From Calothrix sp. PCC 7507 (GTDB taxonomy: Bacteria; Cyanobacteriota; Cyanobacteriia; Cyanobacteriales; Nostocaceae), in NCBI RefSeq assembly GCF_000316575.1, contig NC_019682.1, positions 5,330,001-5,394,000 on the forward strand: a stretch of DNA of 64,000 nucleotides. The letters run 5' to 3'. How positions within the stretch are numbered: the stretch's first letter is position 1; every line of letters begins with the position of its first letter. Made by a program: the position numbers and the translations under genes. The notes beneath the pieces are model-generated. The model made no database searches, was not told where the DNA came from, and saw only the letters and a program-made list of their open reading frames with translations. Below are positions 37,701-48,323 of this stretch, piece after piece.

Positions 37701-40352
37701 CATGGTAATACTGCATTATCTGCCTTTGCTTATATTACTTATGGGCTAATTCTCTGTGGAGTAGTAGGAGACATTGAGTCTGGCTATCAATTTGGCAAAC
37801 TGGCTATCAATATAATGGATAAGTACGATACTAAAAAAGTTAAAGCCAAGATTATGCAAGGATTCAATGCAGTTATCAGGCATTGGAAAGAGCATACTAG
37901 AGAAATAGTCAAACCTTTACTAGAAGCCTACCATACAGGATTAGAAACAGGAGATTTAGAATATGCCGCCTTTTCTCTTAAGGGTTATTCTTACTCGTCA
38001 TATTTCATCGGTAAAGAACTAACACAACTAGAAAGAGAGATGGTGACTAACAGTAATGCAATTACTAAAATTAAGCAAGACAGAGCATTTAACTGGAACT
38101 CCATATTTCGGCAAATTGTTTTAAATTTACTAGGAAATGTAGAAAACCCCTGCTATTTAATTGGTGAATCATACAACGAAGATAAAATGCTGGCAATTCA
38201 CCTTCAGGCAAAAGATGGAGTTGGTCTTTTATATTTATATTTCGGTAAACTACATCTATGTTACCTATTTCAGAACTTTCATGAAGCTATTAAAAATGCA
38301 GCCATAGTACAGAATTATATAGATTGTGGAATAGGCCAGTTATTTGTACCTGTTTTAGATTTCTATGATTCTTTAACAAGACTAGCTATTTACCCTAATG
38401 TCGATGAATATGAACAAAAAGAAATCCTAAAAAAGGTGGCTAATAATCAAGAAAAGATGCAGCACTGGGCGCATCATGCCCCGATGAATTATTTGCACAA
38501 GTTCTATTTAGTAGAGGCAGAAAGGCATCGAGTTTTTAGTCAATATCTTGAAGCAATAGAATTGTATGATCGCTCTATCTCCCTCGCCAAGGAAAATGAG
38601 TATATCAATGAAGAAGCCCTCGCTAACGAACTGGCTGCTAGGTTCTATTTAGAATGGGGTAAACCCAAGATTGCCCAAACCTACCTAACTGATGCTTACT
38701 ATTGTTACAGTCGCTGGGGAGCAAAAGCTAAAGTTGAAGATTTGGCAAAACGCTACCCCCAATTACTTGCTCCAATTCTTAAACAAGAAAAACTTAGTCT
38801 TCATCCCAGTGAGAAAAGCACTTATTCCCATAGCAAATCTCTATCGAGTGTAAGCAATCAGCAAACTATTATTGGCTCGAAGACAAGTATTTCAGACTCT
38901 CTGGATTTGGCATCTGTCATCAAGGCTTCTCAAGCACTCTCTGGAGAGATTGAGCTTGAGCAACTAATTTCTACCTTAATGAAAGTTGTCATGGAGAATG
39001 CGGGAGCTTCTAAAGGTGCTTTAATTTTGACCAAAGGTAATAACTTAAACTTAAAGCTCACCGCAGTCAGTGCTAATTCAACTACAGAATTCCCAGCAAT
39101 TAACTTAGAGTCAAGTGATGACGTTCCTATAACTTTGATTAACTATGTCAAACGCACGCTAGAAATCTTGGTAATTGATGATGCTAAAGCTGATATATCC
39201 CTCGCAGAGGATAGTTATATTATCCGTAAACAACCTAAGAGCCTTTTGTGCATCCCGATTATTAATCAAAATAAAATGCTGGGGATTATTTACCTAGAAA
39301 ATAATCTGACTACGGGTGCATTTACACGCGATCGCGTAGAACTCCTCAAACTACTCACTACACAAGTAGCAATCTCCTTAGAAAATGCCATTCTCTACAA
39401 AAATTTAGCAGAAGCTAATGAAAATCTGGAAGAATACAACCATAAGCTAGAAGATAAAGTTCAAGAGAGAACACATGAACTTAACGAAAAAAATCAACAT
39501 TTGCAACAAGCTATTGAGGAATTGCAACGCACCCAAACTCAATTGATTCAAAGTGAAAAAATGTCTTCTTTAGGACAAATGGTGGCGGGAATTGCCCATG
39601 AAATTAATAACCCAATAAACTTCATTCATGGCAATGTTAGTCATGCTAGTGAGTACGTCAAGGACTTGCTAGATTTGATTGATATTTACCAGCAGGAATA
39701 TCCTCAGCCTTCCTCTCTAGTTGAGGCAAAGAATGAGGAAATTGACATAGATTTTTTGTTAGAAGATTTACCAAAGCTTTTAGATTCGATGAAAATGGGG
39801 AGTTCACGCATCCGAAATATTGTTTTGGGATTACGTAACTTCTCCCGCCTAGATGAATCTGAAATGAAGCCTGTAGATATTCATGAAGGTATTGATAACA
39901 CCTTAATGATTTTGCAGCACAAACTCAATCAACAAAGCCATCGCCCGGAAATTGAAGTGATTAAAGAGTATGGACAACTGCCAGAAATTAGTTGTTATGC
40001 TGGTCAACTCAATCAGGTGTTTATGAATATCTTGAGTAATGCGATCGATGCTTTAGAAGAGACATTTATCAGTGGTAAAAAAACTGATAATCTGACAATT
40101 CGCCTTCATACTGAACTAGTAGACAACCACACAGTGAAGATTCAGATTGCTGATAATGGTTCTGGTATGACAGAAGCAGTAAGACAAAAAATATTTGACC
40201 CGTTTTTTACCACTAAGCCGATTGGAAGCGGTACAGGATTGGGTTTGTCGATTAGCTATCAGGTTGTAGTAGACAAACACAAGGGTAAGTTAACTTGTGA
40301 TTCTGCCCTAGGAGAGGGAACTGAGTTTGTAATTGAGATTCCAATGAACTAA
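34788..40352 (+). CDS. Ser/Thr kinase - AAA ATPase - GAF - histidine kinase multidomain protein
   Basis: This 1854-residue protein belongs to the large hybrid kinases of filamentous cyanobacteria. Order: a protein kinase domain (about residues 8-280; [13 protein letters not shown] and [10 protein letters not shown], where DFG is replaced by [15 protein letters not shown]); an AAA/STAND ATPase (P-loop [10 protein letters not shown] near 345, Walker [12 protein letters not shown]); a long helical region (about 700-1340); a GAF domain (about 1380-1540); a coiled coil; HisKA ([17 protein letters not shown]) and HATPase_c ([26 protein letters not shown]). It converges on the P450 gene, matching the regulator reported near Nostoc terpene synthase miniclusters. 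Ligand and partner are unknown. Confidence 0.93.
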   Translation: MTVLLDTTYTILGYRITEKIYSGSKTLVYRAIREEDQQSVILKLMRNEYPTFAEIAQFRNQYTITKNLDLPGIIKPHNLENYQNGYALVMEDFGGISLADWQLEKKPVSLSEFFAIAIQIVSILERLHRDRVIHKDIKPANILIQPTTGEIKIIDFSIASLLPREIQFLTNPNVLEGTLAYISPEQTGRMNRGIDYRTDFYSLGVTFFELLTGQVPFSADDPMELVHCHIAKEPPQASSINTNIPSILSDIISKLMAKNAEDRYQSSYGLKYDLELCYDQWQNTGTATFELAVQDISDSFLIPEKLYGRQRELETLLAAFKRVTEGTTEMILVSGFSGIGKTAVINEVHKPIARQRSYFIKGKFDQFQRDIPLSGLVQAFRDLIGQLLSETDAQVQQWKARILSALGTQSQVITDVIPELELIVGKQPEITELSGSAAQNRFNLLFQRFIQVFTTKEHPLVIFLDDLQWADVTSLKFMQLLMCENTSSPFAGELQKLGKPPGGLLLIGAYRDNEVSPVHPLSLTLKEIKETGTIISSINLKPLSQSDLNHLIADALRCQELLAVPLTQMVFAKTKGNPFFTNQFLKSLHKDGIITFDFDVNYWRYDISQLQVLALTDDVVEFMALQIERLPNITQEVLKLAACIGNEFDLKTLAIVHEKSAGDTATDLWTALHEGLIIPQTDVYKLFQDSHVSVGVIDSKNPEQLPFNSVSFPKYKFIHDRVQQAAYSLIPEDKRKPIHLKIGLLLLNNIPVAEREDKIFELVNQFNIAVEFITHQTKRDELAAMNLIAGRKALVSTAYLSAVKYLTTGIELLADNSWGKKYELTLDLYETAAEAAYLAGNFEQMDQFVEVVLEQAKTLLEKVKVCEVKIQAYGAQNKALEAVNTALAFLKLLGVEFPDNPAQYDVQLAMREIASNLNGRCIEDLIDLPEMIEGKSLAATLLLSSVSGLVYQAVPQLFPLIVFKQIKLSLTHGNTALSAFAYITYGLILCGVVGDIESGYQFGKLAINIMDKYDTKKVKAKIMQGFNAVIRHWKEHTREIVKPLLEAYHTGLETGDLEYAAFSLKGYSYSSYFIGKELTQLEREMVTNSNAITKIKQDRAFNWNSIFRQIVLNLLGNVENPCYLIGESYNEDKMLAIHLQAKDGVGLLYLYFGKLHLCYLFQNFHEAIKNAAIVQNYIDCGIGQLFVPVLDFYDSLTRLAIYPNVDEYEQKEILKKVANNQEKMQHWAHHAPMNYLHKFYLVEAERHRVFSQYLEAIELYDRSISLAKENEYINEEALANELAARFYLEWGKPKIAQTYLTDAYYCYSRWGAKAKVEDLAKRYPQLLAPILKQEKLSLHPSEKSTYSHSKSLSSVSNQQTIIGSKTSISDSLDLASVIKASQALSGEIELEQLISTLMKVVMENAGASKGALILTKGNNLNLKLTAVSANSTTEFPAINLESSDDVPITLINYVKRTLEILVIDDAKADISLAEDSYIIRKQPKSLLCIPIINQNKMLGIIYLENNLTTGAFTRDRVELLKLLTTQVAISLENAILYKNLAEANENLEEYNHKLEDKVQERTHELNEKNQHLQQAIEELQRTQTQLIQSEKMSSLGQMVAGIAHEINNPINFIHGNVSHASEYVKDLLDLIDIYQQEYPQPSSLVEAKNEEIDIDFLLEDLPKLLDSMKMGSSRIRNIVLGLRNFSRLDESEMKPVDIHEGIDNTLMILQHKLNQQSHRPEIEVIKEYGQLPEISCYAGQLNQVFMNILSNAIDALEETFISGKKTDNLTIRLHTELVDNHTVKIQIADNGSGMTEAVRQKIFDPFFTTKPIGSGTGLGLSISYQVVVDKHKGKLTCDSALGEGTEFVIEIPMN

Positions 40353-40374
40353 ATAGGGCAAGGCGATCGCTATA

Positions 40375-41769
40375 TCAGGAACTGAGTGCATTTGCCGCAG
40401 TGACTAAAGACTCTTGACGCGCACGCCGTCCTTTAACTAGTATTTTTACTCCATTGGCTGGTCCCAGCACAATACCTCGGCGCTGAAGTCTCTCTGGTTG
40501 CCGACCAGCCAATGAAAGTTGATAGCTTGAAAGGATTGTTGCCAATACCATCTTCATTTCAAACTGTGCTAAAGCGTCGCCAATGCAGCGTCGTACACCG
40601 CCACCAAAGGGCAGAAATTCGTAGGGAGAAAATTGTTTTTCTAGAAAGCGCTCGGGCTTAAATTGTTTGGGCTGAGGATATAAATCTTCACGCTGATGAG
40701 TCAGATAAATGCAAGCTTGCACTACTGTACCAGCCTCTAATGGATGTCCCAGCAGTGTAACTGGTTCTTGTACTGCTCGTGGCAAGGTGAATATGGTTAC
40801 AGGGGAAATCCGCAAAGTTTCATTACAGACAGCCCCCAGATAAGGTAGCCTAAAAATATTCATAGGGTCTTTTAAATCCCCGATAGTATCTAGTTCTTGC
40901 AAAAGTTTTTCACGAACTTTAGGTACATGGTGAATCCAATATAGTCCCCAAGCCATTGCTGTTGCTGTTGTTTCATGACCCGCAATTAAAAGGGTCATCA
41001 ACTCGTCGCGTAACTCCGGATCAGTCATAGGTTGACCCTCTTCATCTTTAGCTGACATGAGCAATGAAAGGATATCAACCCGTTCTGGATCGTTTTTTTC
41101 TCTGCGTTCAGCTATCTCACTGTATAGCAGTTCATCAATTTGCTGCCGTTGACGGATAAATCTTCCCCAGGGACTCCAAGATCCTAAATTCTGTTGCAAG
41201 AATGGGAAAAAGAGAAAACTAGATTTTAATGGTGAACTAAATATCTCCGAAACAAACTTTGGTACTAAATCTTTAAGTTTTCGATAACGTTCTCCTTCAG
41301 ATAGACCAAAGACAACTTTTAATATAACTTCCATGGAGATATTCTGCGTTACATCAAGGGCTGATAAGGGCTTGTCAAACGGTAACTGATTGCAGACTTC
41401 TTCCGTCATATTACGGATTAGCTGACCATAGATGTCCAAACGCTCTCCATGAAATGAGGGCATCATTAGTTGTCTTTGCCGTTTGTGGTGATTACCATTC
41501 AGTAAGAGAACCGAATATTCACCTATCAAAGGTTCTAAAATTCTACTTAGTTCACCAATGGCTGCAAACTTCTTCCTATCATTGGTTAAAATTTCTTGGA
41601 TTGCCTGTGGATGATTTACAAATACTACATTGCCACCAAAACCAATTATCTCAGCAGTAAAACTATCAGGATGCTGCTGAACAGCTTTTTCCATATAGCC
41701 CACAGGGTCAACAACCCAGTAGAGCTTTTGGAGAAAGGAAGGGATTTTGAGACGGTTGGGTAGTTGCAT
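40375..41769 (-). CDS. Cytochrome P450 (CYP110-like)
   Basis: The 464-residue haem monooxygenase has the oxygen-binding I-helix AGHETTATAMAWG (near residue 261), the K-helix E-x-x-R in NETLRISP, the PERF motif FKPERFLEKQF, and the haem-thiolate loop FLPFGGGVRRCIGDALAQFE with the cysteine near residue 393. The first residues lack a clear membrane anchor. It lies 92 nt downstream of the terpene synthase on the same strand; in Nostoc sp. PCC 7120 the corresponding P450 oxidises germacrene A, so oxidation of the adjacent enzyme's sesquiterpene is the likely role. Confidence 0.93.
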   Translation of the reverse strand: MQLPNRLKIPSFLQKLYWVVDPVGYMEKAVQQHPDSFTAEIIGFGGNVVFVNHPQAIQEILTNDRKKFAAIGELSRILEPLIGEYSVLLLNGNHHKRQRQLMMPSFHGERLDIYGQLIRNMTEEVCNQLPFDKPLSALDVTQNISMEVILKVVFGLSEGERYRKLKDLVPKFVSEIFSSPLKSSFLFFPFLQQNLGSWSPWGRFIRQRQQIDELLYSEIAERREKNDPERVDILSLLMSAKDEEGQPMTDPELRDELMTLLIAGHETTATAMAWGLYWIHHVPKVREKLLQELDTIGDLKDPMNIFRLPYLGAVCNETLRISPVTIFTLPRAVQEPVTLLGHPLEAGTVVQACIYLTHQREDLYPQPKQFKPERFLEKQFSPYEFLPFGGGVRRCIGDALAQFEMKMVLATILSSYQLSLAGRQPERLQRRGIVLGPANGVKILVKGRRARQESLVTAANALSS

Positions 41770-41861
41770 CTATTTTTCATCCTAAGTAATCAAGCTAATT
41801 ATGTGTACTCAATTTTTTTAGAGTAATAGCCGTTCGCTAGAGAAAGTTTTAGGTCACTTGA

Positions 41862-42827
41862 CTATGCCACCAGTTCTAGGCTTTCTGTATTCTGATAGCG
41901 CTTAGAGTGAGAATACCAATCGAGGTTACTACGTATCCAGGTATGACACCCCAATATATAGTTTGAAATTTGAGTATCTACTTCTTCTCCAAAAGATGGA
42001 ATAGATGCTTCTAACCTGATCATTTTTTTTACTTCTTTATCGTGCATCTTAGCAACATTATCTATTGCTTGTTGCCAAGAAATTTGCTGTTGGTAATTAA
42101 GTACTATTACAAGATTATGAACATCACCACTGGCCATTTCTCTAGATGCAGAAAAGATATCATTAGACCAGGCAATAATATGCCCTGTCATCAATTTTAG
42201 CTTTTCCATTATGTTGTGGTTTCGTAAAAAATCCTTAATTACCAACTGATGACACATTTCAGTCAATGTGAGGAAAATATTTACTCCCACACTGGCTCTA
42301 CGTAACTTCATATAGGTGTAAACATCAGGAATGATTCCCTGTGCACGGATGTTTGCTTCCTGTTCATATCCGCAGAACCATTCCTCAAAGCCATGCACCA
42401 AGTGTAAAAACCATTCTTTACTCACTTTTTGGAGCATTCGTTGTCTTAAATCACCTAAAGCATAACTAAGGGGTGTATCCTTCTTTGTCAGTTCTGATCC
42501 ATTTAATATTTCCAGAAATCTTTGATGGAAAACTTTTAGTACTTCAGGTTGTTTTCCTAAATCTGATAAATCACATTGGTCGTCCCAAATAAATACCCAG
42601 TTTAACAAGTCATTTGCAATTTTCAGTTCTTCGATCTGACTGTAAGGGTAAGCACCTGCAGCTAGTAAAAAAAATTTTGACTTAGAGAGACGCTGATAAA
42701 TTAATTCATTTTTCAGGAGGTTGAACCGCAACGCCCATTCAAGAGCATACTCTTCTAAAACATCGACATGTTGATTGACCTGCGACGGAAATGGGCAGTA
42801 TAGATCAGGAATAATGTAATTGTTCAT
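41862..42827 (-). CDS. Class I terpene synthase (sesquiterpene cyclase family)
   Basis: The 321-residue protein has the aspartate-rich motif at residues 82-86 (WDDQCD) and the NSE triad Asn222, Ser226, Glu230 in NDIFSASRE, both of which bind Mg2+ and diphosphate. A C-terminal R-Y pair (SKRYQ) is also present. Length and motifs fit bacterial sesquiterpene synthases using farnesyl diphosphate, such as the Nostoc germacrene A and selinene synthases. The exact product cannot be read from sequence. It is the first gene of a two-gene unit with the P450. Confidence 0.92.
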   Translation of the reverse strand: MNNYIIPDLYCPFPSQVNQHVDVLEEYALEWALRFNLLKNELIYQRLSKSKFFLLAAGAYPYSQIEELKIANDLLNWVFIWDDQCDLSDLGKQPEVLKVFHQRFLEILNGSELTKKDTPLSYALGDLRQRMLQKVSKEWFLHLVHGFEEWFCGYEQEANIRAQGIIPDVYTYMKLRRASVGVNIFLTLTEMCHQLVIKDFLRNHNIMEKLKLMTGHIIAWSNDIFSASREMASGDVHNLVIVLNYQQQISWQQAIDNVAKMHDKEVKKMIRLEASIPSFGEEVDTQISNYILGCHTWIRSNLDWYSHSKRYQNTESLELVA

Positions 42828-44171
42828 AAGAATTTAGGAGTCGTAAGGGACAATGAAAAAGACTCACAAGGACTCACAGAACAGATTGATAGTCACTAAT
42901 GCGATTATTCTGCCGACAACTCACTTTCACACCTAATACTCCAATGCCACATTTAGCGCAGCATATAGATAAAATTGATTAGCAGCGTTGGTGGTGCTAA
43001 TATATGTAGTTGCAAATTCCAAAATTAATTAGTGCAATCATTGTTTAATTTTTTATTAAAAAAAGTATCCGTAATTATCTGTGATTGCTAACTTTCATAA
43101 AGTTTATTTAAGACTATGTATAAAATATTGCATTTTTCCAAAATGGACAGGCTATAGTCTTTGGCTTGTCAACACCGTATTAAGTTGACTTTTTACAGAT
43201 TAGATTTCAAAAATCTGCATTTTTATAAGTAGATATTGGTATAGCTCCAAACAATAATGCTAAGTTTTAATTAAGTTTTAAGAGTATTTAATTAGATCTA
43301 CTAATAATGTTGAGTTTTATAAGTGTCTAACCACTTAAATAAATTTACTTAAAAGTCAGGATTTTATGACATATATGAAAACATGACCCTTTGAATATGA
43401 TTAACAAAGCTTGCATTAACTGGATCTTTATTAAGAACTTTGAAATTTTAATCTGAAAAATCTTGCTACTGGTGATTTTTACTAGTAACAAATTTAACTA
43501 GTAAGTACATGGGTTGTTATACCCAGTAAATATCACTCTAATAGGTGATGACAAAATCACAAAGATAAGATTTTAAGGTCAGCAAGCCCTAATTAGTAAC
43601 TGATATCAAAGGATTCGCCTTAAAACTCCCACACTTTGAGGTGGCAAGTAAAATACGCTGGATGATATCAACGACAGGAGAATGGGCAAACTAATGCATG
43701 AGATTTACTCTCCGTTTACCCAGCAGCCCAGAACCAAAAACTATGACGAATCCTGATGTTGATTATTCCCAAAAGTTGCCCTTAAGCCTCGCAGTCGGAC
43801 TTGTGGGGTTTCTCCCGTTTAAAAATGGCAGGCAGAGGCAGTCCACGAAATTGCTCGTCAAATTAATTAAGTAGCCATAATGACCTGCATGTACCAGAAC
43901 ACATGCAAAAGGAACTGGGAACTAGGGTAATGGGACTAGGATTTTTTACTCGGCAACGCCAGTTGCCACAACTATTGGAACCCCGCGCCAGTTAGCTCAA
44001 GTCGGAAGACCCGACCAGGTGGGCTCCTCAGCACTTTCAATTCAGGTAGACACAATATAAAGTGGCATTTTTAAAAACCCGTCGCTGTTGCAGATTTGCC
44101 CTTCTGCATTCTATTTATGATTCCCAGTAATAATAATCGCTTCAACATCAAATTGAAATAATTTTGATATT
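42828..44171. other. 1.3-kb gene-poor region
   Basis: The first 770 nt are AT-rich and serve as the common upstream region of the divergent terpene synthase and Cache kinase genes. From about 43.6 kb composition shifts to more GC and several palindromes appear. An ATG at 43743 opens a 43-residue frame (MTNPDVDYSQKLPLSLAVGL and so on, stop at 43872-43874) that I do not recognise and rate as only a weak candidate. No RNA gene was identified. Confidence 0.5.
43951..44035. repeat. Dispersed structured repeat (ggcaac-gttgcc / gtcgg-ccgac hairpins)
   Basis: Two small hairpins, ggcaac/gttgcc and gtcgg/ccgac, are followed by gtgggctcctcagcac. I recall closely similar blocks dispersed between genes in Nostoc genomes. 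It is preceded at 43910-43950 by aactgggaactaggg-type sequence. Confidence 0.55.
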
Positions 44172-46964
44172 ATGACAAATTCTCAAGTTAAAAATTATAG
44201 AAAAGTATCATTACGACTCATATTAGTTCTGCCCTTTGTGATCCAGATATTTGCTGCTGTGGGATTAGTAGGCTATCTTTCATTTAAAAATGGAGAAAAA
44301 GCCGTAAATGACCTTGCTAGTCAGTTGATGCAAAAAGTTAATAGACTCGTCAATCAGCATCTCGATACTTATCTAGCTACGCCTCACCAAATTAATCAAA
44401 TAAATCTAGATGCTACAGAATTAAAGATGCTGAAATTAGAAGATATCCAGAACTCAGAGCGTTACTTCTGGAAACAAATGCAAGTATTTAATATTGGCTA
44501 TATTAGTTTTGCCAATCCTCAAGGGGAATTTATTGGAGTTGAACGTTTAGATAATAGAAATCTTTTGATTAATGAAGTCACTAAAAATACTCACATCGGT
44601 AAACTTCATGTATATACAACAGACTCGCAAGGAAATCGCAGCAAACTGACAGCAATCAAAAATTATGACCCTCGTCTAGAAGCTTGGTATACAGATCCGA
44701 TTAAGGCGGGTAAACCTGTCTGGAGCAAAATTTATCAATGGGAAGATAAACCAGATATTTTCTCTATATCCTCTAGTTATCCTCTTTATGATCATGCCCA
44801 TAAAATCATTGGAGTCATTAGTGTCGATTTGATATTATCGCAAATTAGTAATTTTTTGGCTGATTTACAAGTTAGTCGCCAGGGAAAAATTTTTATTTTG
44901 GAACGCTCAGGTTTAATAGTAGCTTCTGGTGCTAGTGAACGACCATATAATGTAATTAATGGCAAAGCACAACGCTTGTCAGCATTAAATAGCCAAGATT
45001 CTTTAATTAGAGGTACAGCACAGAATTTACAGCAAAAATTTGGCAGTTTTAGAGCAATTCAGGATAGTCAAGAACTAGATTTTATCCTCAAAGGTGAGCG
45101 ACAGTTTGTCCAGATTCAGCCTTGGCGTGACAAGCTAGGCCTGGATTGGTTAGTTGTAGTTGTTGTGCCAGAATCAGACTTCATGGCACAAATTAATAAT
45201 AATACTCGCGTCAGCATAATGCTATGTTTAATAGCTTTAGGATGGGCTACTGTTATAGGAATTTACACATCTCGTTGGATCACAAAGCCGATTTTACGCT
45301 TACAGGTAGCCAGTTTAGCGATCGCTTCTGGAAAACTAGACCAAAAAGTAGAAATTGAGGGTATAGATGAACTAGAATCCTTAGCTCAATCTTTTAACCA
45401 AATGGCCGCACAATTAAAAACATCCTTCTTAGAACTGGAAACCAGAGTTGCAGAACGCACCTTTGAGTTGACGGCTGCAAAAGAAACTGCTGACAGCGCC
45501 AACAAAGCCAAGAGTGAATTCTTGGCGAATATGAGCCATGAACTTCGCACACCTCTAAATGGTATTTTAGGATATGCTCAAATCCTCCAACGAGATCAAA
45601 CCACCAACCCTAAACAAAAAGACGGTATTAACATTATTTACGATTGTGCGTCTCATCTGCTGAACCTAATCAACGATATCCTCGACCTTTCAAAAATCGA
45701 AGCGAGAAAACTAGAATTAGCCCCTAAAGATTTTCACTTTCCCACTTTCCTCAAAAGCATAGTAGATATCTGTCGCATCAGAGCCGAGCAAAAAGAAATT
45801 ACCTTTACATACCAGGAATTGAATCAATTACCTACAGCCTTATTAGCTGATGAAAAACGCTTGCGTCAGGTATTAATCAACTTATTAGGTAATGCGATCA
45901 AATTCACCGATCAAGGTGGAGTAATTTTCCAAATTGGTGTCCTGATTGATTCACCAAGCATTTCTAATTTATCATCTAATATAAATAAAGCAAATATAGA
46001 TGATTTTCAAAAAGCAAAAAGCTCAACTGCTAAAATCAGGTTTCAAATTGAAGATACAGGCATTGGGATGAGTTCATCTCAATTACAAAAGATATTTCTG
46101 CCCTTTGAACAGGTGGGAGATAAGCAGCGTATGGAGGAAGGAACGGGACTAGGATTAGCTATTAGCCAACAAATTGTGGAAATGATGGGTGGTGATATCG
46201 AAGTAGAAAGTGTCTGCGGGCAAGGTAGCAAGTTTTGGTTTGATTTAGACTTACAAATATCAGAACAATGGATTGATTTAAATTCTCGTAAATCTACACA
46301 TAACATCATCGGCTATGAAGGTGATAAAAAGAAAATTTTAGTTGTTGATGACCGTTGGGAAAATCGCTCTGTTATTGTGAATATGCTCCAACCATTAGGT
46401 TTTGATTTGATAGAAGCAATCAATGGGCAAGAGGGATTAGGGCAAGCTATTGTATGGCATCCTCATCTGATAATTACTGATATAACCATGCCTGTGATTA
46501 ATGGTTTAGAGATGACGAAGCAGCTACGTTTAATCCCACAATTACAAGAAATTATCATTATTGCCTCATCTGCCAGTGTATTCATTTATAACCAACAACA
46601 AGGACTTGAATCTGGTTGTAATGATTTCTTACCTAAACCTGTTCAATCAGATGAACTACTAGCACAAATTCAGCGTTATTTAGGACTATCTTGGATTTAT
46701 GAGGTAGGTAGTACAACTATCCTCTCACCAGAATTAGAAAATACTCTCAGCAATACTTCTTTAGAGTTAGTAGTTCCTCCTACTGAAGAATTACAAGCAC
46801 TATCGACATTTGCCAATATTGGTGATATCGCAGGAGTCGAACAGGAAGCTTTGAGATTACAGCAGTTGGATAGTAAATATATGACCTTTACGGACAAGCT
46901 ACTAAAACTAACCGAAGAACTAGATGAAGAAGCTATTCTTAAACTAATTAAACAGTATATTTGA
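44172..46964 (+). CDS. Cache-HAMP hybrid sensor histidine kinase
   Basis: The 930-residue membrane kinase has a first transmembrane helix (about residues 12-35), a periplasmic Cache-type sensor (about 40-340; WYTDPIKAGKPVWSKIYQW is typical of Cache), a second helix (about 345-367), HAMP, a coiled coil, HisKA (phospho-His near residue 456 in FLANMSHELRTPLNGILGYA), HATPase_c (NLLGNAIKFTD, DTGIGMS, GTGLGLA), and REC (VVDDRWENRS, phospho-acceptor Asp near 767 in IITDITMP). A C-terminal helical tail of about 120 residues follows. It is the first gene of a same-strand run of five signalling genes, with the next start 11 nt downstream. Confidence 0.93.
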   Translation: MTNSQVKNYRKVSLRLILVLPFVIQIFAAVGLVGYLSFKNGEKAVNDLASQLMQKVNRLVNQHLDTYLATPHQINQINLDATELKMLKLEDIQNSERYFWKQMQVFNIGYISFANPQGEFIGVERLDNRNLLINEVTKNTHIGKLHVYTTDSQGNRSKLTAIKNYDPRLEAWYTDPIKAGKPVWSKIYQWEDKPDIFSISSSYPLYDHAHKIIGVISVDLILSQISNFLADLQVSRQGKIFILERSGLIVASGASERPYNVINGKAQRLSALNSQDSLIRGTAQNLQQKFGSFRAIQDSQELDFILKGERQFVQIQPWRDKLGLDWLVVVVVPESDFMAQINNNTRVSIMLCLIALGWATVIGIYTSRWITKPILRLQVASLAIASGKLDQKVEIEGIDELESLAQSFNQMAAQLKTSFLELETRVAERTFELTAAKETADSANKAKSEFLANMSHELRTPLNGILGYAQILQRDQTTNPKQKDGINIIYDCASHLLNLINDILDLSKIEARKLELAPKDFHFPTFLKSIVDICRIRAEQKEITFTYQELNQLPTALLADEKRLRQVLINLLGNAIKFTDQGGVIFQIGVLIDSPSISNLSSNINKANIDDFQKAKSSTAKIRFQIEDTGIGMSSSQLQKIFLPFEQVGDKQRMEEGTGLGLAISQQIVEMMGGDIEVESVCGQGSKFWFDLDLQISEQWIDLNSRKSTHNIIGYEGDKKKILVVDDRWENRSVIVNMLQPLGFDLIEAINGQEGLGQAIVWHPHLIITDITMPVINGLEMTKQLRLIPQLQEIIIIASSASVFIYNQQQGLESGCNDFLPKPVQSDELLAQIQRYLGLSWIYEVGSTTILSPELENTLSNTSLELVVPPTEELQALSTFANIGDIAGVEQEALRLQQLDSKYMTFTDKLLKLTEELDEEAILKLIKQYI

Positions 46965-46975
46965 CAACTATAAAT

Positions 46976-48253
46976 ATGGTTACTGATAAGCAAAGCTTAA
47001 TTATGATTGTTGATGATAATCCAACAAATACTAAGGTACTTTTTGATTTTTTGCAAGTCTCAGGTTTTCGAGTTTTAGTGGCTAAAAGTGGTGAAAGTGC
47101 CCTAGAAAAGTTACAAGCAGTAACCCCAGACCTCATCCTTTTAGATGTAATGATGCCGGGAATAGACGGCTTTGAAACTTGTCGCCGCTTCAAAGAACAA
47201 GAACATACTCAAAACATCCCTGTCATCTTTATGACAGCTTTATCAGATGTAGTGGATAAAGTCAAAGGTTTATCTCTGGGTGCAGTAGATTATATTACCA
47301 AACCAATTCAACTAGAAGATGTACTTGCTCGTGTAAATGTTCACTTGAAACTATATAAACTGCACCAAAAACTAGAACAACGAGCAGCAGAGTTAGCTAC
47401 TACCGTTGAGCAGCTACAAAAATCACAGTTTCAATTGGTGCAGAGTGAGAAAATGTCTGCTTTAGGAGAGTTAGTTGCAGGGGTAGCTCATGAAATCAAT
47501 AATCCTATCGGTTTTATTCAAGGCAATCTCATTTATGTTCAACAATATACGCAAAACTTGATTGATGTCATTTACCTTTATAAAAAGTCTGCTTCTCAAG
47601 AGGAAATTACTAAATATGAAGCTAAAATTGACTTAGAATATCTATTGAAAGACCTCCCACAAATTCTCACATCAATGGAGGAAGGGGTAGAACGCATATC
47701 TGATATAAGCCTTTCTTTAAGAACCTTCTCTAGGGCTGATAGTGCTGTTAAAATTCCCTTTAATATTCATGATGCTATCAATAGCACTATCTTGATTCTT
47801 AAACACCGATTGAAAGCTTCAGATATTCACCCTACTATTGAAGTGATCAAAGATTATAGTGATTTGCCCAATATCAAATGCTTCCCTGGACAATTGAATC
47901 AGGTATTCATGAATCTTTTAGCTAACGCTATTGATGCTTTAGAAGAATCTAATTTAGGACGTAGCTATTACGAAATAGCAGCTAATCCTAATAAGATTTT
48001 TATTCAAACTGCTCTAACCGATGATAAAAATTATATTTTAGTTCGGATTAAAGATAATGGTGTAGGAATGACCGAGTCCATCAAGCAAAAAATATTTGAT
48101 CATTTATTTACAACCAAGCCAGTGGGAAAAGGGACGGGCTTGGGATTATCAATTACTTATAAAATTATTGTGGAAAAACACAGAGGAACTCTGGAAGTAA
48201 ATTCAATTCTAGGACAGGGTACAGAGTTTCTGATCAAGCTGCCAATTCTGTAA
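46976..48253 (+). CDS. Response regulator-histidine kinase (REC-HisKA-HATPase)
   Basis: The start at MVTDKQ (46976) is chosen over an in-frame TTG that overlaps the previous gene. REC domain first: IVDDNPTN, phospho-acceptor Asp near residue 55 in LILLDVMMPGIDG, TKPIQ. A coiled coil leads to HisKA ([18 protein letters not shown], His near 170) and HATPase_c (NLLANAIDAL, KDNGVGMTE, GTGLGLS). This N-terminal-REC layout suits a second step in a relay after the hybrid kinase 11 nt upstream. Confidence 0.92.
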   Translation: MVTDKQSLIMIVDDNPTNTKVLFDFLQVSGFRVLVAKSGESALEKLQAVTPDLILLDVMMPGIDGFETCRRFKEQEHTQNIPVIFMTALSDVVDKVKGLSLGAVDYITKPIQLEDVLARVNVHLKLYKLHQKLEQRAAELATTVEQLQKSQFQLVQSEKMSALGELVAGVAHEINNPIGFIQGNLIYVQQYTQNLIDVIYLYKKSASQEEITKYEAKIDLEYLLKDLPQILTSMEEGVERISDISLSLRTFSRADSAVKIPFNIHDAINSTILILKHRLKASDIHPTIEVIKDYSDLPNIKCFPGQLNQVFMNLLANAIDALEESNLGRSYYEIAANPNKIFIQTALTDDKNYILVRIKDNGVGMTESIKQKIFDHLFTTKPVGKGTGLGLSITYKIIVEKHRGTLEVNSILGQGTEFLIKLPIL

Positions 48254-48323
48254 TGATGAAATCCACCTGAAAATTTGGGAACAATAGTTATGTAGAGAGG
48301 TGATTTTCCATAGAGACGTATTT

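Noticed and set aside
43743-43874. 43-codon small ORF as a definite gene
   Set aside because: No clear ribosome-binding site or family match, and it lies in a repeat-rich leader; mentioned only as a weak candidate.
43951-44035. tRNA-like or other structural RNA
   Set aside because: The hairpins do not make a cloverleaf and the block resembles a dispersed repeat.
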